The position numbers and the translations under genes were made by a program. 64,000 nt of DNA, from the NCBI GenBank assembly GCA_905479015.1, contig CAJQKV010000014.1:62001-126000 (forward strand), given 5' to 3'. The DNA is from an uncultured Cyclobacteriaceae bacterium (GTDB taxonomy: Bacteria > Bacteroidota > Bacteroidia > Cytophagales > Cyclobacteriaceae). Within the stretch, counting starts at the first letter, position 1. Every line of letters starts with the position of its first letter. Under the pieces are notes generated by a model. The model saw only the letters and a list, made by a program, of their open reading frames with translations. It was not told where the DNA came from and did no database searches. Positions 18,966-28,297 of this stretch are shown in pieces.

Positions 18966-18993
18966 AAGCGGCCCAAAGTGGGCCGCTTTTTTT
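18966..18993 (+). terminator. Orphan intrinsic terminator
   Basis: AAGCGGCCC-AAAGT-GGGCCGCTT followed by T7, one of the strongest hairpins in the window, with a T tract only in the plus direction. Upstream on the plus strand there is no gene for more than two kilobases (all minus-strand), so it does not end a known transcript. Confidence 0.85.
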
Positions 18994-19156
18994 ATTTTAA
19001 AAAACTTATCTAGGCTATCCAAAAGAAAAATAAACCTGCACTCTTTGTTTTCATTTCTCACAGAAATATTGATAAAATGCAATTTCAATCGTATTTTTAA
19101 AAAATTTCTAAAAGAATGACCAGAAAAAAATTAAAAAAACCAAACGCATTGAGTTC

Positions 19157-20173
19157 ATGATTGACTTAAGAAGTGACACCATCACCAAGCCAACACCCAA
19201 TATGCTCGAGGCCATGTTCAGCGCTCCTGTTGGCGACGACGTATTTGAGGATGATCCTTCTGTTAATTTGCTCCAGGATAAAGTCTCAGGCCTGTTTAAC
19301 ATGCCGGCAGCCTTGTTTTGTCCCTCTGGGACCATGACGAATCAAATTGCAATAAGGATCAATACCTCTCCTCAAGATGAAGTTATTTGTGATCAAAATG
19401 CACATATTTATTTGTATGAAGGTGGGGGAATGATGCTGAACTCTATGGTGTCTCCAAAATTATTAACGGGTGATAAAGGAAGACTAACTGCGGAAATGAT
19501 CGCCACAGCTATTAATCCTGATGACATACATCGGCCCAAGACCCGTTTGGTTGCATTAGAAAATACCATGAACAAGGGGGGAGGTGCTATTTATGACTTT
19601 AAGGAGATCATTAAAATTGCAGCTATGTGTAAAAAAAATGAATTGAAATTACATATGGATGGAGCCCGACTGTTCAATGCATTGGCCGAATCACAGGAGA
19701 CTCCGGCAGATTATGGTGCCCTTTTTGATACCATTTCTATTTGCTTTTCCAAAGGTTTGGGGGCTCCTGTTGGATCCGTGTTGATCGGTACAAAGGATGC
19801 TGTAAATCAGGCGAAAAGGGTTCGAAAAGCCATGGGTGGGGGCATGCGACAAGCGGGTTACCTCGCCGCAGCTTGCACGTATGCATTGGATCATCACCTA
19901 GATAAAATCAAGGAGGATCATAAAAGGGCAAAAACTTTAGCCTCAGCTATCGAAAATCTTTCTTTTGTGAGTGCGCTCTATCCCGTCCAAACCAATATCA
20001 TCATCATAGCATTGAAGCCAGATCGCTCACCAAAAATATTTCTTCAGCAATTAGAAAAAAAAGGTTTGTTGGCCATTGGGTTTGGTACAGGACTTATTCG
20101 AATGGTCACGCATTTAGATTTTAATGATGATCAAATGGAAAAAGCCATCCATATTTTCAAATCTCTTGAATAA
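19157..20173 (+). CDS. ltaE: Low-specificity L-threonine aldolase
   Basis: PLP enzyme splitting L-threonine or allo-threonine to glycine and acetaldehyde. 338 residues. The start MIDLRSDTITKPTPNMLEAM is canonical. GDDVFEDDPSVNLLQ, SGTMTNQIAI, DQNAHIYLYEGG, HMDGARLFNA and SICFSKGLGAPVGS, with the PLP Lys in FSKGLG, are all present. Single gene; no partner. Confidence 0.95.
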   Translation: MIDLRSDTITKPTPNMLEAMFSAPVGDDVFEDDPSVNLLQDKVSGLFNMPAALFCPSGTMTNQIAIRINTSPQDEVICDQNAHIYLYEGGGMMLNSMVSPKLLTGDKGRLTAEMIATAINPDDIHRPKTRLVALENTMNKGGGAIYDFKEIIKIAAMCKKNELKLHMDGARLFNALAESQETPADYGALFDTISICFSKGLGAPVGSVLIGTKDAVNQAKRVRKAMGGGMRQAGYLAAACTYALDHHLDKIKEDHKRAKTLASAIENLSFVSALYPVQTNIIIIALKPDRSPKIFLQQLEKKGLLAIGFGTGLIRMVTHLDFNDDQMEKAIHIFKSLE

Positions 20174-20274
20174 ATCTCTTTTCTTTACCTTTACCTAAGT
20201 TAGTTCGCCCATTAACTAGGTTCTGTCGTAATGAATTATACAAATATTAAAGCATTTACATAAATTTTGAAAAA

Positions 20275-20868
20275 ATGAAAAATAAAATAAACATATTGAT
20301 TCTAGGGTTTTTATTGACTTCTGGGAGCTTGTTAGCTCAAAAAGCCGAATTCGGAATAAAAGGAGGAGTAAATATTCCTACCTCTGACGCCGTCATCGGC
20401 GCTAATTTGGAGCAGTCTGGTGCTTCGGGATATCATGCAGGGATTTTTGCCAAATTCAAATTTGCATTTATTGGTATCAGCCCTGAACTTCAATATTCCT
20501 TTCAGACTATAGATTTCATTGATGGTGCTACCAATAAAAATCAAGAATCTGCCTATTTAGACCTTCCCATCATGCTGCGCTTCTATCTGCCCGGTGGTCT
20601 GAATTTTCAACTCGGTCCCCAGTTTGGCTATTTGGTATCTGCAAAACAGATTACGCATTCTAACGATGATGAGTTAGACATAAAAGATGAGTTATTAAAT
20701 TCTAATATCTCTGTTAACCTCGGTATTGGATGGGATCTTCCCTTTGGACTTGATGTCTATGGAAGGTATAACATTGGTATATCAGATGTCAATGATCCCA
20801 CTTCGGCTTCAACTGCCATTCAAAATTCTATGATTCAAATATCCTTAGCCTATTCTATAAAAAAATAA
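20275..20868 (+). CDS. PorT-family outer membrane beta-barrel protein
   Basis: 197 residues. A cleavable signal peptide ends near LLAQKAEFG (about residue 21), followed by alternating-polarity beta strands such as FGIKGGVNIPT, AFIGISPELQYSF, LDLPIMLRFYLP and VNLGIGWDLPFGLDVYGRYNIGISD, and a C-terminal aromatic-type strand ending SLAYSIKK. This is the porin-family/outer-membrane beta-barrel (OMP_b-brl) type common in Bacteroidota. No ligand can be named. Followed by a strong terminator. Confidence 0.88.
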   Translation: MKNKINILILGFLLTSGSLLAQKAEFGIKGGVNIPTSDAVIGANLEQSGASGYHAGIFAKFKFAFIGISPELQYSFQTIDFIDGATNKNQESAYLDLPIMLRFYLPGGLNFQLGPQFGYLVSAKQITHSNDDELDIKDELLNSNISVNLGIGWDLPFGLDVYGRYNIGISDVNDPTSASTAIQNSMIQISLAYSIKK

Positions 20869-20880
20869 AGAATTTTTTTA

Positions 20881-20925
20881 TAGAAAGATCCAATAAAGTG
20901 TACTTTATTGGATCTTTCTATTTTT
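20881..20925 (+). terminator. Intrinsic terminator after the beta-barrel gene
   Basis: An 18-base perfect stem (TAGAAAGATCCAATAAAG and its complement) with a four-base loop and T5 after it, 12 bases past the stop. Confidence 0.9.
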
Positions 20926-20943
20926 AACTAAAACTTCAATTTT

Positions 20944-22320
20944 TTAATAGTAAGCACCAAACAAGATCATCATCTCATCTGTACTTCTCAAGCCAAATCG
21001 AAGACTGTTTGAACTTGGGTTATCATAAGTCGTCTCTAGTCTAAATCCTTGACCGGACTCTAGTACCAAGGGTGGATCAAACTCCTTGATCGGGGGATGT
21101 TCCCAATCGTAAGTGATATAAACCAACTCCCCATCATTTTCACCCCCCATAGCATACACTCTAAACTCAGTCATATTGCTGTGCGCATGGGAAAAGAGCT
21201 GAAAAACATTCATTTCCTCTTCAGCGATAAAATCATAAACCACTTTATGCTGCAAGGTATTCGCTGGGATATAAATATCATCATTATTTATATCCAACAA
21301 CTTAGCCACATGAACCACCTCACTCTTTGGAACCGTATGCAAATTGGCATACACTTCACCTTCAATATCCTCCGTGCCCTTGTTTACATAATGGCTATTC
21401 AAATCAAATCCAAAATCGGCTGGTATCTTGAAGGCGACACCTTCAGGATAATGATAATCCATTTTGGGCCACTGCGTGCCTGTCACAAAGTCATGAAACT
21501 GCAGATGAAATAAGACTGATTCTACATAATTATCCGACGCATCGTAAACATCTCTGGTTGCTCCCTCAGGCGGGTACAAAAAGGTAGAGAGTCCATTATT
21601 AAACTGATAGATTAAAAAATGATGACTCCCCGATTGCATAGCAATTTCTACCCGATTAACGTAAATGGGTTCGGGATTGTCTAATTTTTCGTAAATAAAT
21701 ATTTCTCGATCCATTCCCGGTCCAACAGTGAAAGGTTCGATATGAAATTGATAACCACTTTCAGGAACAGCAAGTGCTTCAAAAGGAGTCGGAGTATATC
21801 TGGCTTCATTAGTCAATAATTCCACACTCGCTACTTGACCCGTCTCAGGTGCTCCTGCCTCAATCCATTGGCGCATAAACTCCAATTCACCATTGGTCAA
21901 AAAGTCATCCCCCAACGGCATAATCGCCCCATATTCTGGATGATCTTGATAAAAATGGTCCATATCATTGGCATTAATTTTTTCCCATAAAAAGCTTTTC
22001 GGCAAACTGGCATAGCCTTCGTCACCCACCAGCAATAAACCGTCTTCGGCTGCCGCAACATTATTAGGCACTCTATTCATTAACTGCTCATAAGAAACAT
22101 CTGCAGTTAAAATAAGTCCGGATTGGTTGGCATATGAGGCCCCTGTCATATGGCAGCTAATGCAAGATTGATCCCATATTTCTGTTTGAATTACCTCATA
22201 AGTACTCAAATTGACTAGGTCATTATTTGGCTCCGCTATTTTTGATTCTCCCGTGTTGCACCCAACCATCATTAGCAACAAAGAAGGAATCGAATAAAAT
22301 ATTATTTTTATTGTTTTCAT
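20944..22320 (-). CDS. Lipoprotein with cytochrome c and copper type II monooxygenase-like domains
   Basis: 458 residues. Signal with lipobox MMVGC (Cys about 21). An N-terminal cytochrome c-like domain carries one haem site WDQSCISCHM and a likely distal Met in YGAIMPLGDDF, then EFMRQWIEAGAP. The C-terminal part resembles the copper type II, ascorbate-dependent monooxygenase fold (peptidylglycine hydroxylase/DBH): a His-His pair in SGSHHFLIY, His in LNSHYVNKG, His-x-His in FSHAHSNMTEF and a Met in DEMMILFG, matching CuH and CuM ligands in order. So a haem may feed electrons to the copper sites. Substrate unknown. Confidence 0.75.
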   Translation of the reverse strand: MKTIKIIFYSIPSLLLMMVGCNTGESKIAEPNNDLVNLSTYEVIQTEIWDQSCISCHMTGASYANQSGLILTADVSYEQLMNRVPNNVAAAEDGLLLVGDEGYASLPKSFLWEKINANDMDHFYQDHPEYGAIMPLGDDFLTNGELEFMRQWIEAGAPETGQVASVELLTNEARYTPTPFEALAVPESGYQFHIEPFTVGPGMDREIFIYEKLDNPEPIYVNRVEIAMQSGSHHFLIYQFNNGLSTFLYPPEGATRDVYDASDNYVESVLFHLQFHDFVTGTQWPKMDYHYPEGVAFKIPADFGFDLNSHYVNKGTEDIEGEVYANLHTVPKSEVVHVAKLLDINNDDIYIPANTLQHKVVYDFIAEEEMNVFQLFSHAHSNMTEFRVYAMGGENDGELVYITYDWEHPPIKEFDPPLVLESGQGFRLETTYDNPSSNSLRFGLRSTDEMMILFGAYY

Positions 22321-22537
22321 TTTATAAAAATTAATTTAAAAAAAAATGGTCGTCAAAGGCTAGGTCGTTCCTACAAGTAACGGAATCTTATCAGTTATCG
22401 TATGTTCAAATTTACATACTAAACTAAAAAGATGGCAGGTAAGTGTTTTTGTTGATTTTTCATCCAGATACTTTAATGAATAATTAGACCATAATAACTC
22501 TAAATGCTTGAAAATTAAATATATTGAGTTTCACTTA

Positions 22538-23674
22538 ATGAATTCTATTTTGAAAATTGAAAAAATCTGGCCCATCATAAAGTGGGTTTTAATACTCCCA
22601 ATTATGTTTCTCTTCTACGTAGTAGTGAGTCTTTTTCATGCTACCTTAACCGACTTTGAACCTCCTGAAAAAACGGTTTTAAACATTCAAAGCAAGAATG
22701 AAAACAACCTCATTACTTCACCTATACTTAGTTTTTTAAATTGGAATATAGGGTTTGCCGGTTTAGGTGCGAAATCTAATTTTTTTTATGATAGCAATCA
22801 AAGTTTTTTCTTTTCTGATGGGAAAATGGTGCGCTCGCCCGAGGCTTTCGTGGATGAAAACTTAAAGGGTATCATTGACTTTATTCAGTCAAATCCAACG
22901 GATTTTGTTTTGCTACAGGAGGTGGATCGATCTTCCAAGCGAAGCTATTATCGAAATCAGCATGACTTAATATCAGCAAAGTTAAATGGATACTCACAAC
23001 ATTTTGCATTCAACTATCAAGTAGCTCGGGTGATTATACCGTTATTCAATCCATGGAATGTATTAGGTAAGGTGGCCAGTGGATTGAGTAGTTTTTCCAC
23101 GTATAATCCTATCAGCAGTGATCGTTATCAATATCCAGGAAAATACAATTGGCCGGATTATCTTTTTCATCTTGATCGTTGTATGTCCGTTCAACGATAT
23201 CCTACATCGCTGATCTCAGGCAAAGAACTAGTAGTGGTCAATACTCATAATTCAGCGTACGACGGAGGGTATCTGAAGCCTCTAGAAATGACTTATCTCA
23301 AAGGATTTTTATTGGCAGAATATGAAAAAGGAAATTATGTAGTGGTCGGAGGTGATTGGAACCAAAATCCACCCGGCGTTAGTAATGATGAGGTAAGTAT
23401 AGCTGCGGGCGTCTTACCTAGCACCTCTTATAAACCCTCCCAAATTGATGAAAAGTTTATGCCTGGGAACTGGCAATGGGTTTTTGACCCTACGGTCCCC
23501 ACGAGCAGAAGTCTGGTGGATGTCTTGGATTACGGCAGGACATCTGTTGCCCTGATTGACTATTACTTGATATCTCCAAATATCGAAGCTATAGAAGTGA
23601 AAGGATTCAATCTGAAATTTCAGTATTCAGATCACAATCCTGTGATGATGAACATCCGGTTGAAAGACCTCTAG
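22538..23674 (+). CDS. Endonuclease/exonuclease/phosphatase family protein, membrane-anchored
   Basis: EEP-fold hydrolase (DNase I/sphingomyelinase-like). The start is the ATG giving MNSILKIEKIWPIIKW; a TTG ten codons earlier is in frame but unlikely. About 378 residues. One transmembrane segment near residues 14-36, then the catalytic domain outside: NWNIGFAG, QEVDRSS (metal Glu), VVNTHNSAYDG, VVGGDWNQNPP (Asp-x-Asn) and YSDHNPVMMNI (Asp-His). All active-site elements are there. Whether it cleaves nucleic acid or a phosphodiester lipid cannot be told. Confidence 0.85.
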   Translation: MNSILKIEKIWPIIKWVLILPIMFLFYVVVSLFHATLTDFEPPEKTVLNIQSKNENNLITSPILSFLNWNIGFAGLGAKSNFFYDSNQSFFFSDGKMVRSPEAFVDENLKGIIDFIQSNPTDFVLLQEVDRSSKRSYYRNQHDLISAKLNGYSQHFAFNYQVARVIIPLFNPWNVLGKVASGLSSFSTYNPISSDRYQYPGKYNWPDYLFHLDRCMSVQRYPTSLISGKELVVVNTHNSAYDGGYLKPLEMTYLKGFLLAEYEKGNYVVVGGDWNQNPPGVSNDEVSIAAGVLPSTSYKPSQIDEKFMPGNWQWVFDPTVPTSRSLVDVLDYGRTSVALIDYYLISPNIEAIEVKGFNLKFQYSDHNPVMMNIRLKDL

Positions 23675-23697
23675 ATAAGCTTAATTTAAAAATATCA

Positions 23698-23735
23698 AAA
23701 TAAAAGAACCTAGCAATGCATCGGTTCTTTTATTT
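23698..23735. terminator. Bidirectional terminator between EEP gene and sodA
   Basis: AAATAAAAGAACC / GGTTCTTTTATTT with a 12-base loop, placed between two convergent genes; the A/T parts of the stem give a U tract in both directions. Confidence 0.85.
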
Positions 23736-23743
23736 CTGAATGA

Positions 23744-24349
23744 TTATTTGGCCTCGTTAAATCGGCGACTCACTTCTTCCCAATTGACCACATTAAAAAA
23801 GGCATTGATATAATCTGGCCTTCTGTTTTGGTAATTGAGATAGTAGGCATGCTCCCAGACATCTAGACCTAAAATAGGGAGCCCCTCACATCCCAGACCC
23901 GGCATCAATGGATTGTCCTGATTGGCCGTTGAGCAAACTTCTAACTTGCCTCCGTTACCGACACAAAGCCATGCCCATCCAGAACCGAATTGAGTCGCTC
24001 CAGCATTACTAAAAGCCTCTTTAAATTTTTCAAATGAGCCAAAAGCATCATCAATGGCTGCCGCTAAGGCCCCTTGAGGTGTCCCTCCACCGGTTGGGCT
24101 CATCACCGTCCAGAATAAAGAATGATTCCAGTGTCCTCCTCCATTGTTGCGGACGGCTGCGACGTTGGTGTGATTTTTAATCAATTCTTCAAGAGATTTT
24201 CCTTCCATCTCACTTCCGCTGACCGCTGCATTTAACTTTGCTATGTATGCGGCATGGTGTTTACCATGATGGATTTCCATAGTGGCCGTATCAATATGTG
24301 GATTTAATGCGTCGTGTGCGTAGGGTAAATTAGGTAGTTCAAATGCCAT
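23744..24349 (-). CDS. sodA: Superoxide dismutase, manganese type
   Basis: Converts superoxide to oxygen and hydrogen peroxide. 201 residues. The metal ligands are His in [10 protein letters not shown], His in [10 protein letters not shown], and Asp/His in [14 protein letters not shown]. The active-site Gln in [12 protein letters not shown] follows the Mn-enzyme pattern (Fe enzymes have the Gln in the earlier helix), so Mn or cambialistic use is expected. No signal peptide: cytosolic. Follows tadA by 72 bases. Confidence 0.94.
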   Translation of the reverse strand: MAFELPNLPYAHDALNPHIDTATMEIHHGKHHAAYIAKLNAAVSGSEMEGKSLEELIKNHTNVAAVRNNGGGHWNHSLFWTVMSPTGGGTPQGALAAAIDDAFGSFEKFKEAFSNAGATQFGSGWAWLCVGNGGKLEVCSTANQDNPLMPGLGCEGLPILGLDVWEHAYYLNYQNRRPDYINAFFNVVNWEEVSRRFNEAK

Positions 24350-24421
24350 AATTATAATGTTTTAGTAAAAGGTGAAAAAGATGAGTAAAATTAACAAAAT
24401 ATGAGATGCTAACGTTCAATT

Positions 24422-24883
24422 TTATCGTTCTTTCTGTTTATCCCGCATTTTTTTAAAAAAGTCTTTGATCTTAGCTTCACAATCGGCCTCTAGCATTCCG
24501 AAACTTACCTTTGTCTTGGGGTGAAGTGGGACAGGTTTCAGTAGGCTAAACCCACGTTTCGAATCTCGAGCTCCTATCACAAGGGCTCCCATTTGACTCC
24601 AAAAAAGAGCCCCGGCACACATGGTGCACGGTTCCAACGTTAAGTACATGGTACATTGATCAAGATATTTCGAGCTTAAATAGTTTTGGGCTGCCGTAAT
24701 GGCCAACATCTCCGCATGCGCGGTCACATCTTGTAGTTGTTCGACTTGATTATGTGCTCGTGCAATAATTTTATTTTCACAGACGATGACGGCGCCTACA
24801 GGTATTTCTAGCTGCTGATCCGCTAAATCAGCTTGAAGTAAAGCCTGCTGCATAAAATGGGCATCACTGTGTATGGTCAACAT
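24422..24883 (-). CDS. tadA: tRNA(adenine34) deaminase
   Basis: Deaminates A34 to inosine in tRNA-Arg(ACG). 153 residues. Zinc and proton-transfer motif HAEMLAI and the second motif LEPCTMCAGAL are complete (His-Ala-Glu, Pro-Cys-x2-Cys). Start overlaps the stop of the upstream secreted protein by one base, so they form a pair on the minus strand. Confidence 0.94.
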   Translation of the reverse strand: MLTIHSDAHFMQQALLQADLADQQLEIPVGAVIVCENKIIARAHNQVEQLQDVTAHAEMLAITAAQNYLSSKYLDQCTMYLTLEPCTMCAGALFWSQMGALVIGARDSKRGFSLLKPVPLHPKTKVSFGMLEADCEAKIKDFFKKMRDKQKER

Positions 24884-25434
24884 TATTTTAATCTGATGCT
24901 TGACATCATTTCATTGGCAACTGACTGCCATTTTTGCTGATCGTTAGCGGCACAATTGAAATTAAACAACAAGACTTTGCCCCTGTAAAGAGCATATTGA
25001 ATGTAATTGTATTTTTTTATTGAACTGACTCCACCCAATAAACTTTGATCTACTACTTCGCCTAAAAACTCAAAAACAATAAATTGGCGATCATCTACCC
25101 TTATGATCTTACTTTGAATAAAATCAATTTGGGAATAAAGATTGGCAATAGACGCTTTATAAAAATCCAATAACATATCAATATCGTTGGGGCCCCATTG
25201 GGTGGCGGTCTGGTTGATCCCTAGGTCCGCCCTTCCGTCAAGGGTCGTAAACATCGCTATCGGAATTCTTGAAGAAGCATAACGATCAAGTAATTGTTGG
25301 GGGGGCATGATTTGAAAATAATCAGATATTTTCATAGATATATTAGGGGTGATTTTTTGCCTGGTATAGGATTCTTGTGCCCGCACAACCATGTTTAGGG
25401 TACAAAAAATGAAAATAGTAAGCGCAACTCTCAT
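24883..25434 (-). CDS. Secreted protein of unknown function
   Basis: Start chosen at MRVALTIFIFCTLNMVVRAQES, which gives a clear signal peptide with cleavage after about residue 18; a longer in-frame start adds 36 residues that are not signal-like. About 183 mature-plus-signal residues. No recognised domain; it shares the general look (single beta-rich domain, ending MMSSIRLK) of small Bacteroidota proteins of the PsbP/DcrB-like kind. Ends one base into tadA. No function can be assigned. Confidence 0.6.
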   Translation of the reverse strand: MRVALTIFIFCTLNMVVRAQESYTRQKITPNISMKISDYFQIMPPQQLLDRYASSRIPIAMFTTLDGRADLGINQTATQWGPNDIDMLLDFYKASIANLYSQIDFIQSKIIRVDDRQFIVFEFLGEVVDQSLLGGVSSIKKYNYIQYALYRGKVLLFNFNCAANDQQKWQSVANEMMSSIRLK

Positions 25435-25584
25435 AAATCCTATCAGTTTTTTATCTACAAAAGTAAAAATTCTTGTCTTGAAAAAGGTATTAAAAATATA
25501 AGCATCCAAAATAATCTCATTTTTTCTAAAAAAGAATGGCACTAATTCAGCTTGAGCCGTGTTTGATTAGTATAAAATATAAAT

Positions 25585-26283
25585 ATGAAAAATATTCTCA
25601 TCATTGGAGGATCTTCGGGCATTGGAGCTTCTTTAATTGAAAAATTTACAAATGACCCAAATTATCAAGTAGTAGCGACCTTTAACCAAGGGAATATCCC
25701 TACCGCTCAAAACATCAAAACCTTCAAATTTGATGTTTTGTCGGATACTCTAGATCTTTCAATACTTCCTGAGGCCATTGATGGTGTGGTTTATTGCCCC
25801 GGAAGTATCAATTTATTGCCTTTCCATAGAATCAAACTTGACGCTTTTCGAGCTGATTTTGAACTTCAAGTGATGGGTGCCATCAAGATCATTCAGACGA
25901 TCCTACCCCATCTTAAAAAATCAATAAGTGCTTCCATTGTATTTTTCTCAACGGTCGCCGTTCAGTCAGGCTTTAACTTTCATACACAAGTAGCTGCTTC
26001 AAAGGGGGCTATTGAAGGTCTGACCCGATCTTTAGCTGCTGAATTGGCCCCTAAAATTCGAGTCAACGCCATCGCCCCTTCGCTCACCGATACACCGTTA
26101 GCCTCAAAATTATTGGGTAGTGATGAGAAAAAACAGGCCAATGCAGAAAGACATCCCTTAAAAAAAATTGGGACCAGTGAAAACATGGCTGAGGTCGTTG
26201 AGTTTTTGCTCTCTGAGAAATCACAGTGGATGTCAGGTCAAATCATGGCGATTGATGGAGGTATTTCGACCCTTCGCGTTTGA
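25585..26283 (+). CDS. Short-chain dehydrogenase/reductase
   Basis: SDR-family oxidoreductase, 232 residues. NAD(P)-binding IIGGSSGIGASLIEKF at the start, CPGSINLLPF in place of the usual NNAG, catalytic Ser in FFSTVAVQSGF. The Tyr-x3-Lys is not plain: the sequence is HTQVAASKGAIEG, with His-Thr-Gln-Val before AASK, so the Tyr position is not a clear Tyr. C-terminal MSGQIMAIDGGISTLRV is typical. Substrate unknown; a catalytic variant or scaffold is possible. Confidence 0.85.
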   Translation: MKNILIIGGSSGIGASLIEKFTNDPNYQVVATFNQGNIPTAQNIKTFKFDVLSDTLDLSILPEAIDGVVYCPGSINLLPFHRIKLDAFRADFELQVMGAIKIIQTILPHLKKSISASIVFFSTVAVQSGFNFHTQVAASKGAIEGLTRSLAAELAPKIRVNAIAPSLTDTPLASKLLGSDEKKQANAERHPLKKIGTSENMAEVVEFLLSEKSQWMSGQIMAIDGGISTLRV

Positions 26284-26318
26284 TTATTTAGAATTTTTTG
26301 GCCGGCTAGGAGTAGTCC

Positions 26319-27164
26319 TCATTTGAGAATTTTTTTGATCTCTCTGCCTTTCTCAAGATATGCTCTAATCCCTGGGCCATTTGATGCTGTGAGTAGCGCT
26401 TTGAAATCATTTATTTTCTCGAGATACACATCCAAACTCTCCAAAATGGCACTACGATTATTAATAAAAATGGGCGTCCACATGTCTGGAGAGCTTTTGG
26501 CTAACCTTACCGTTGACGCCAGACCTGACCCTGCTAAATCCAAAATTTTCATTGCGGACGCTTCTTTTTGTAGGACCGTATGGGACAGCCCAAAAGCAAT
26601 GATGTGACTCAAATGCGAAACATAGGCTAGGTGAACGTCATGTTCGGCAGCACCTAAATAAATGGTTGCCATACCCAGTGCGCCGCATTGGACTTTAAAA
26701 GCGCTCAGAAAATCTGGCCTTGTCTTTTCCGATTCACAAACAATCATTACTTTGTCTTTGTACAAGGTCGAAAAGGCTGCACTAGGTCCACTGTATTCAG
26801 TACCTGCAATCGGGTGTGCCGCAATGAATTGATCTCGCTTTTTGTGTCCTTCAACCACTTTACAGATATGTTCTTTGGTAGATCCAAAATCAATCACCAA
26901 TTGATGGGGGGCCAGCATATCCAACATGCCAGAAAGGGAAGATTCTATGGCATTTACGGGAATGGCCAATAGGATCCAGTCACCCTGATCAAAAGCCTCT
27001 TCCAATGAGCGACAACTCACGTCAATAATGTTGTGTTTTTTGGCCGCTAAATTATGTGCTTCATTCTGATCCCAACCATACAAAGTCAAGTTTTTGAATT
27101 GTTGCTTGAGCGATAAGGCATATGAGCCCCCTATTAATCCCAAACCAATGATAGAAATCTTCAT
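26319..27164 (-). CDS. tyrA: Prephenate dehydrogenase
   Basis: Oxidative decarboxylation of prephenate to 4-hydroxyphenylpyruvate, tyrosine branch. 281 residues. NAD-binding IIGLGLIGGSYALSLK, then AHPIAGTEYSGP (prephenate site His and Ser region), HDVHLAYVSHLSHIIAFGL and DLAGSGLASTVRLAKSSPDMW. Starts within the last four bases of the transaminase gene, so the two are translationally coupled. Confidence 0.93.
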   Translation of the reverse strand: MKISIIGLGLIGGSYALSLKQQFKNLTLYGWDQNEAHNLAAKKHNIIDVSCRSLEEAFDQGDWILLAIPVNAIESSLSGMLDMLAPHQLVIDFGSTKEHICKVVEGHKKRDQFIAAHPIAGTEYSGPSAAFSTLYKDKVMIVCESEKTRPDFLSAFKVQCGALGMATIYLGAAEHDVHLAYVSHLSHIIAFGLSHTVLQKEASAMKILDLAGSGLASTVRLAKSSPDMWTPIFINNRSAILESLDVYLEKINDFKALLTASNGPGIRAYLEKGREIKKILK

Positions 27165-28297
27165 AATCTCAAAATAGCTTGCTCAAAAACTTCTGTGGGG
27201 GCACACAAGGAGACCCTCAAATAGCGCCTGCCCTTGGCTCCAAAAATATGTCCTGGTGTAATAAAAATATGTTTGTTCACAAGTAGGTCATCAATAAGCA
27301 CATCGACATCCATCACGGGTGCTTGCGCCCATACAAACAGACCACTTTGTGCTTTTCGATAGGTACAATTAAGTTTGTCTAATAGACGAAAAACAGCATT
27401 TCTGCGGGTTCTATAGGTGAGATTCAATTGCTCAAACCATCTCTCATCCTGCTGCAAAGCGACGATTGCCGCTCGCTGAATGGGTTGATACATACCCGAA
27501 TCCAAATTGCTTTTGATCCGTAATACATTCTTGATGTTCTCTGAAGCTCCTGACAACCAGCCTACCCGCCATCCAGACATATTGAAGGATTTGGACAAAG
27601 AGTTCAATTCCAAAGCACATGTTTTGGAACCTTCCACTGAGAAAATACTCAAAGGTTCATCATTTAAGATGAAACTGTAGGGATTGTCATGAATCAATAG
27701 AAGTTTGTTCTTTATGGCTATTTCCACAAACTTTTCCAAAATTTCTTGAGACCCTTTGGCCCCCGTAGGCATGTGTGGATAATTCAGATAAAGTAATTTT
27801 ATTTTACTATAATCTAGCTGATCAAAAAACTTCCAATCAGGACACCAATCATCCTGTTCAACCAAGGGATAATAAATGGGCTCCGCTTCTACCATTTTGG
27901 TGACCGAAGTGTACGTAGGATAACCCAACTCAGGGATTAAAACTTGATCTCCTTTATTGAGATAGGCCAATGAAATATGAGCAATTCCCTCTTTTGAACC
28001 CATTAAAGGTAAAATTTCCTCTTCAGGATTCAAAACGATGTTCAACCGATTTTTTGAAAACTCGGCGATTGCCTCGCGGAAGGCAGGTAGCCCTTGATAG
28101 GACTGATATTGATTGGCTCCCTGGAGATCTGAGCCCATTTTTAATTGTTCGATGACCTGATTGGGGGGCAACAAATCAGGACTCCCAATACCGAGGTTAA
28201 GTACCTCTTTGCCTTCCTTTTCTAAGGCCCGTATCTCCCTGAGTTTCGCGGAGAAATAATATTCTTGAACCTCCTTAAGTCTATTAGCTGTTTGCAT
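27161..28297 (-). CDS. PLP-dependent aminotransferase, class I/II
   Basis: 378 residues. Class I fold: NLGIGSPDLLPP, NQYQSYQGLPAFREAIAEF, ELGYPTYTS, LYLNYPHMPTGA (Asn-x-Pro-x3-Gly-like), and the PLP Lys in LNSLSKSFNMSGWRVGW. C-terminal RYLRVSLCAPTE carries the carboxylate-binding Arg. Upstream of tyrA with overlap, so the job is likely aromatic amino acid transamination, as in other Bacteroidota where this pair sits with pheA and a DAHP synthase (not seen here). Confidence 0.9.
   Translation of the reverse strand: MQTANRLKEVQEYYFSAKLREIRALEKEGKEVLNLGIGSPDLLPPNQVIEQLKMGSDLQGANQYQSYQGLPAFREAIAEFSKNRLNIVLNPEEEILPLMGSKEGIAHISLAYLNKGDQVLIPELGYPTYTSVTKMVEAEPIYYPLVEQDDWCPDWKFFDQLDYSKIKLLYLNYPHMPTGAKGSQEILEKFVEIAIKNKLLLIHDNPYSFILNDEPLSIFSVEGSKTCALELNSLSKSFNMSGWRVGWLSGASENIKNVLRIKSNLDSGMYQPIQRAAIVALQQDERWFEQLNLTYRTRRNAVFRLLDKLNCTYRKAQSGLFVWAQAPVMDVDVLIDDLLVNKHIFITPGHIFGAKGRRYLRVSLCAPTEVFEQAILRL

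Noticed and set aside
21097-21513. 138-codon plus-strand ORF inside the haem/copper protein gene
   Set aside because: Antisense to a gene with signal peptide, haem motif and copper ligands; the product has no domain or coherent composition.
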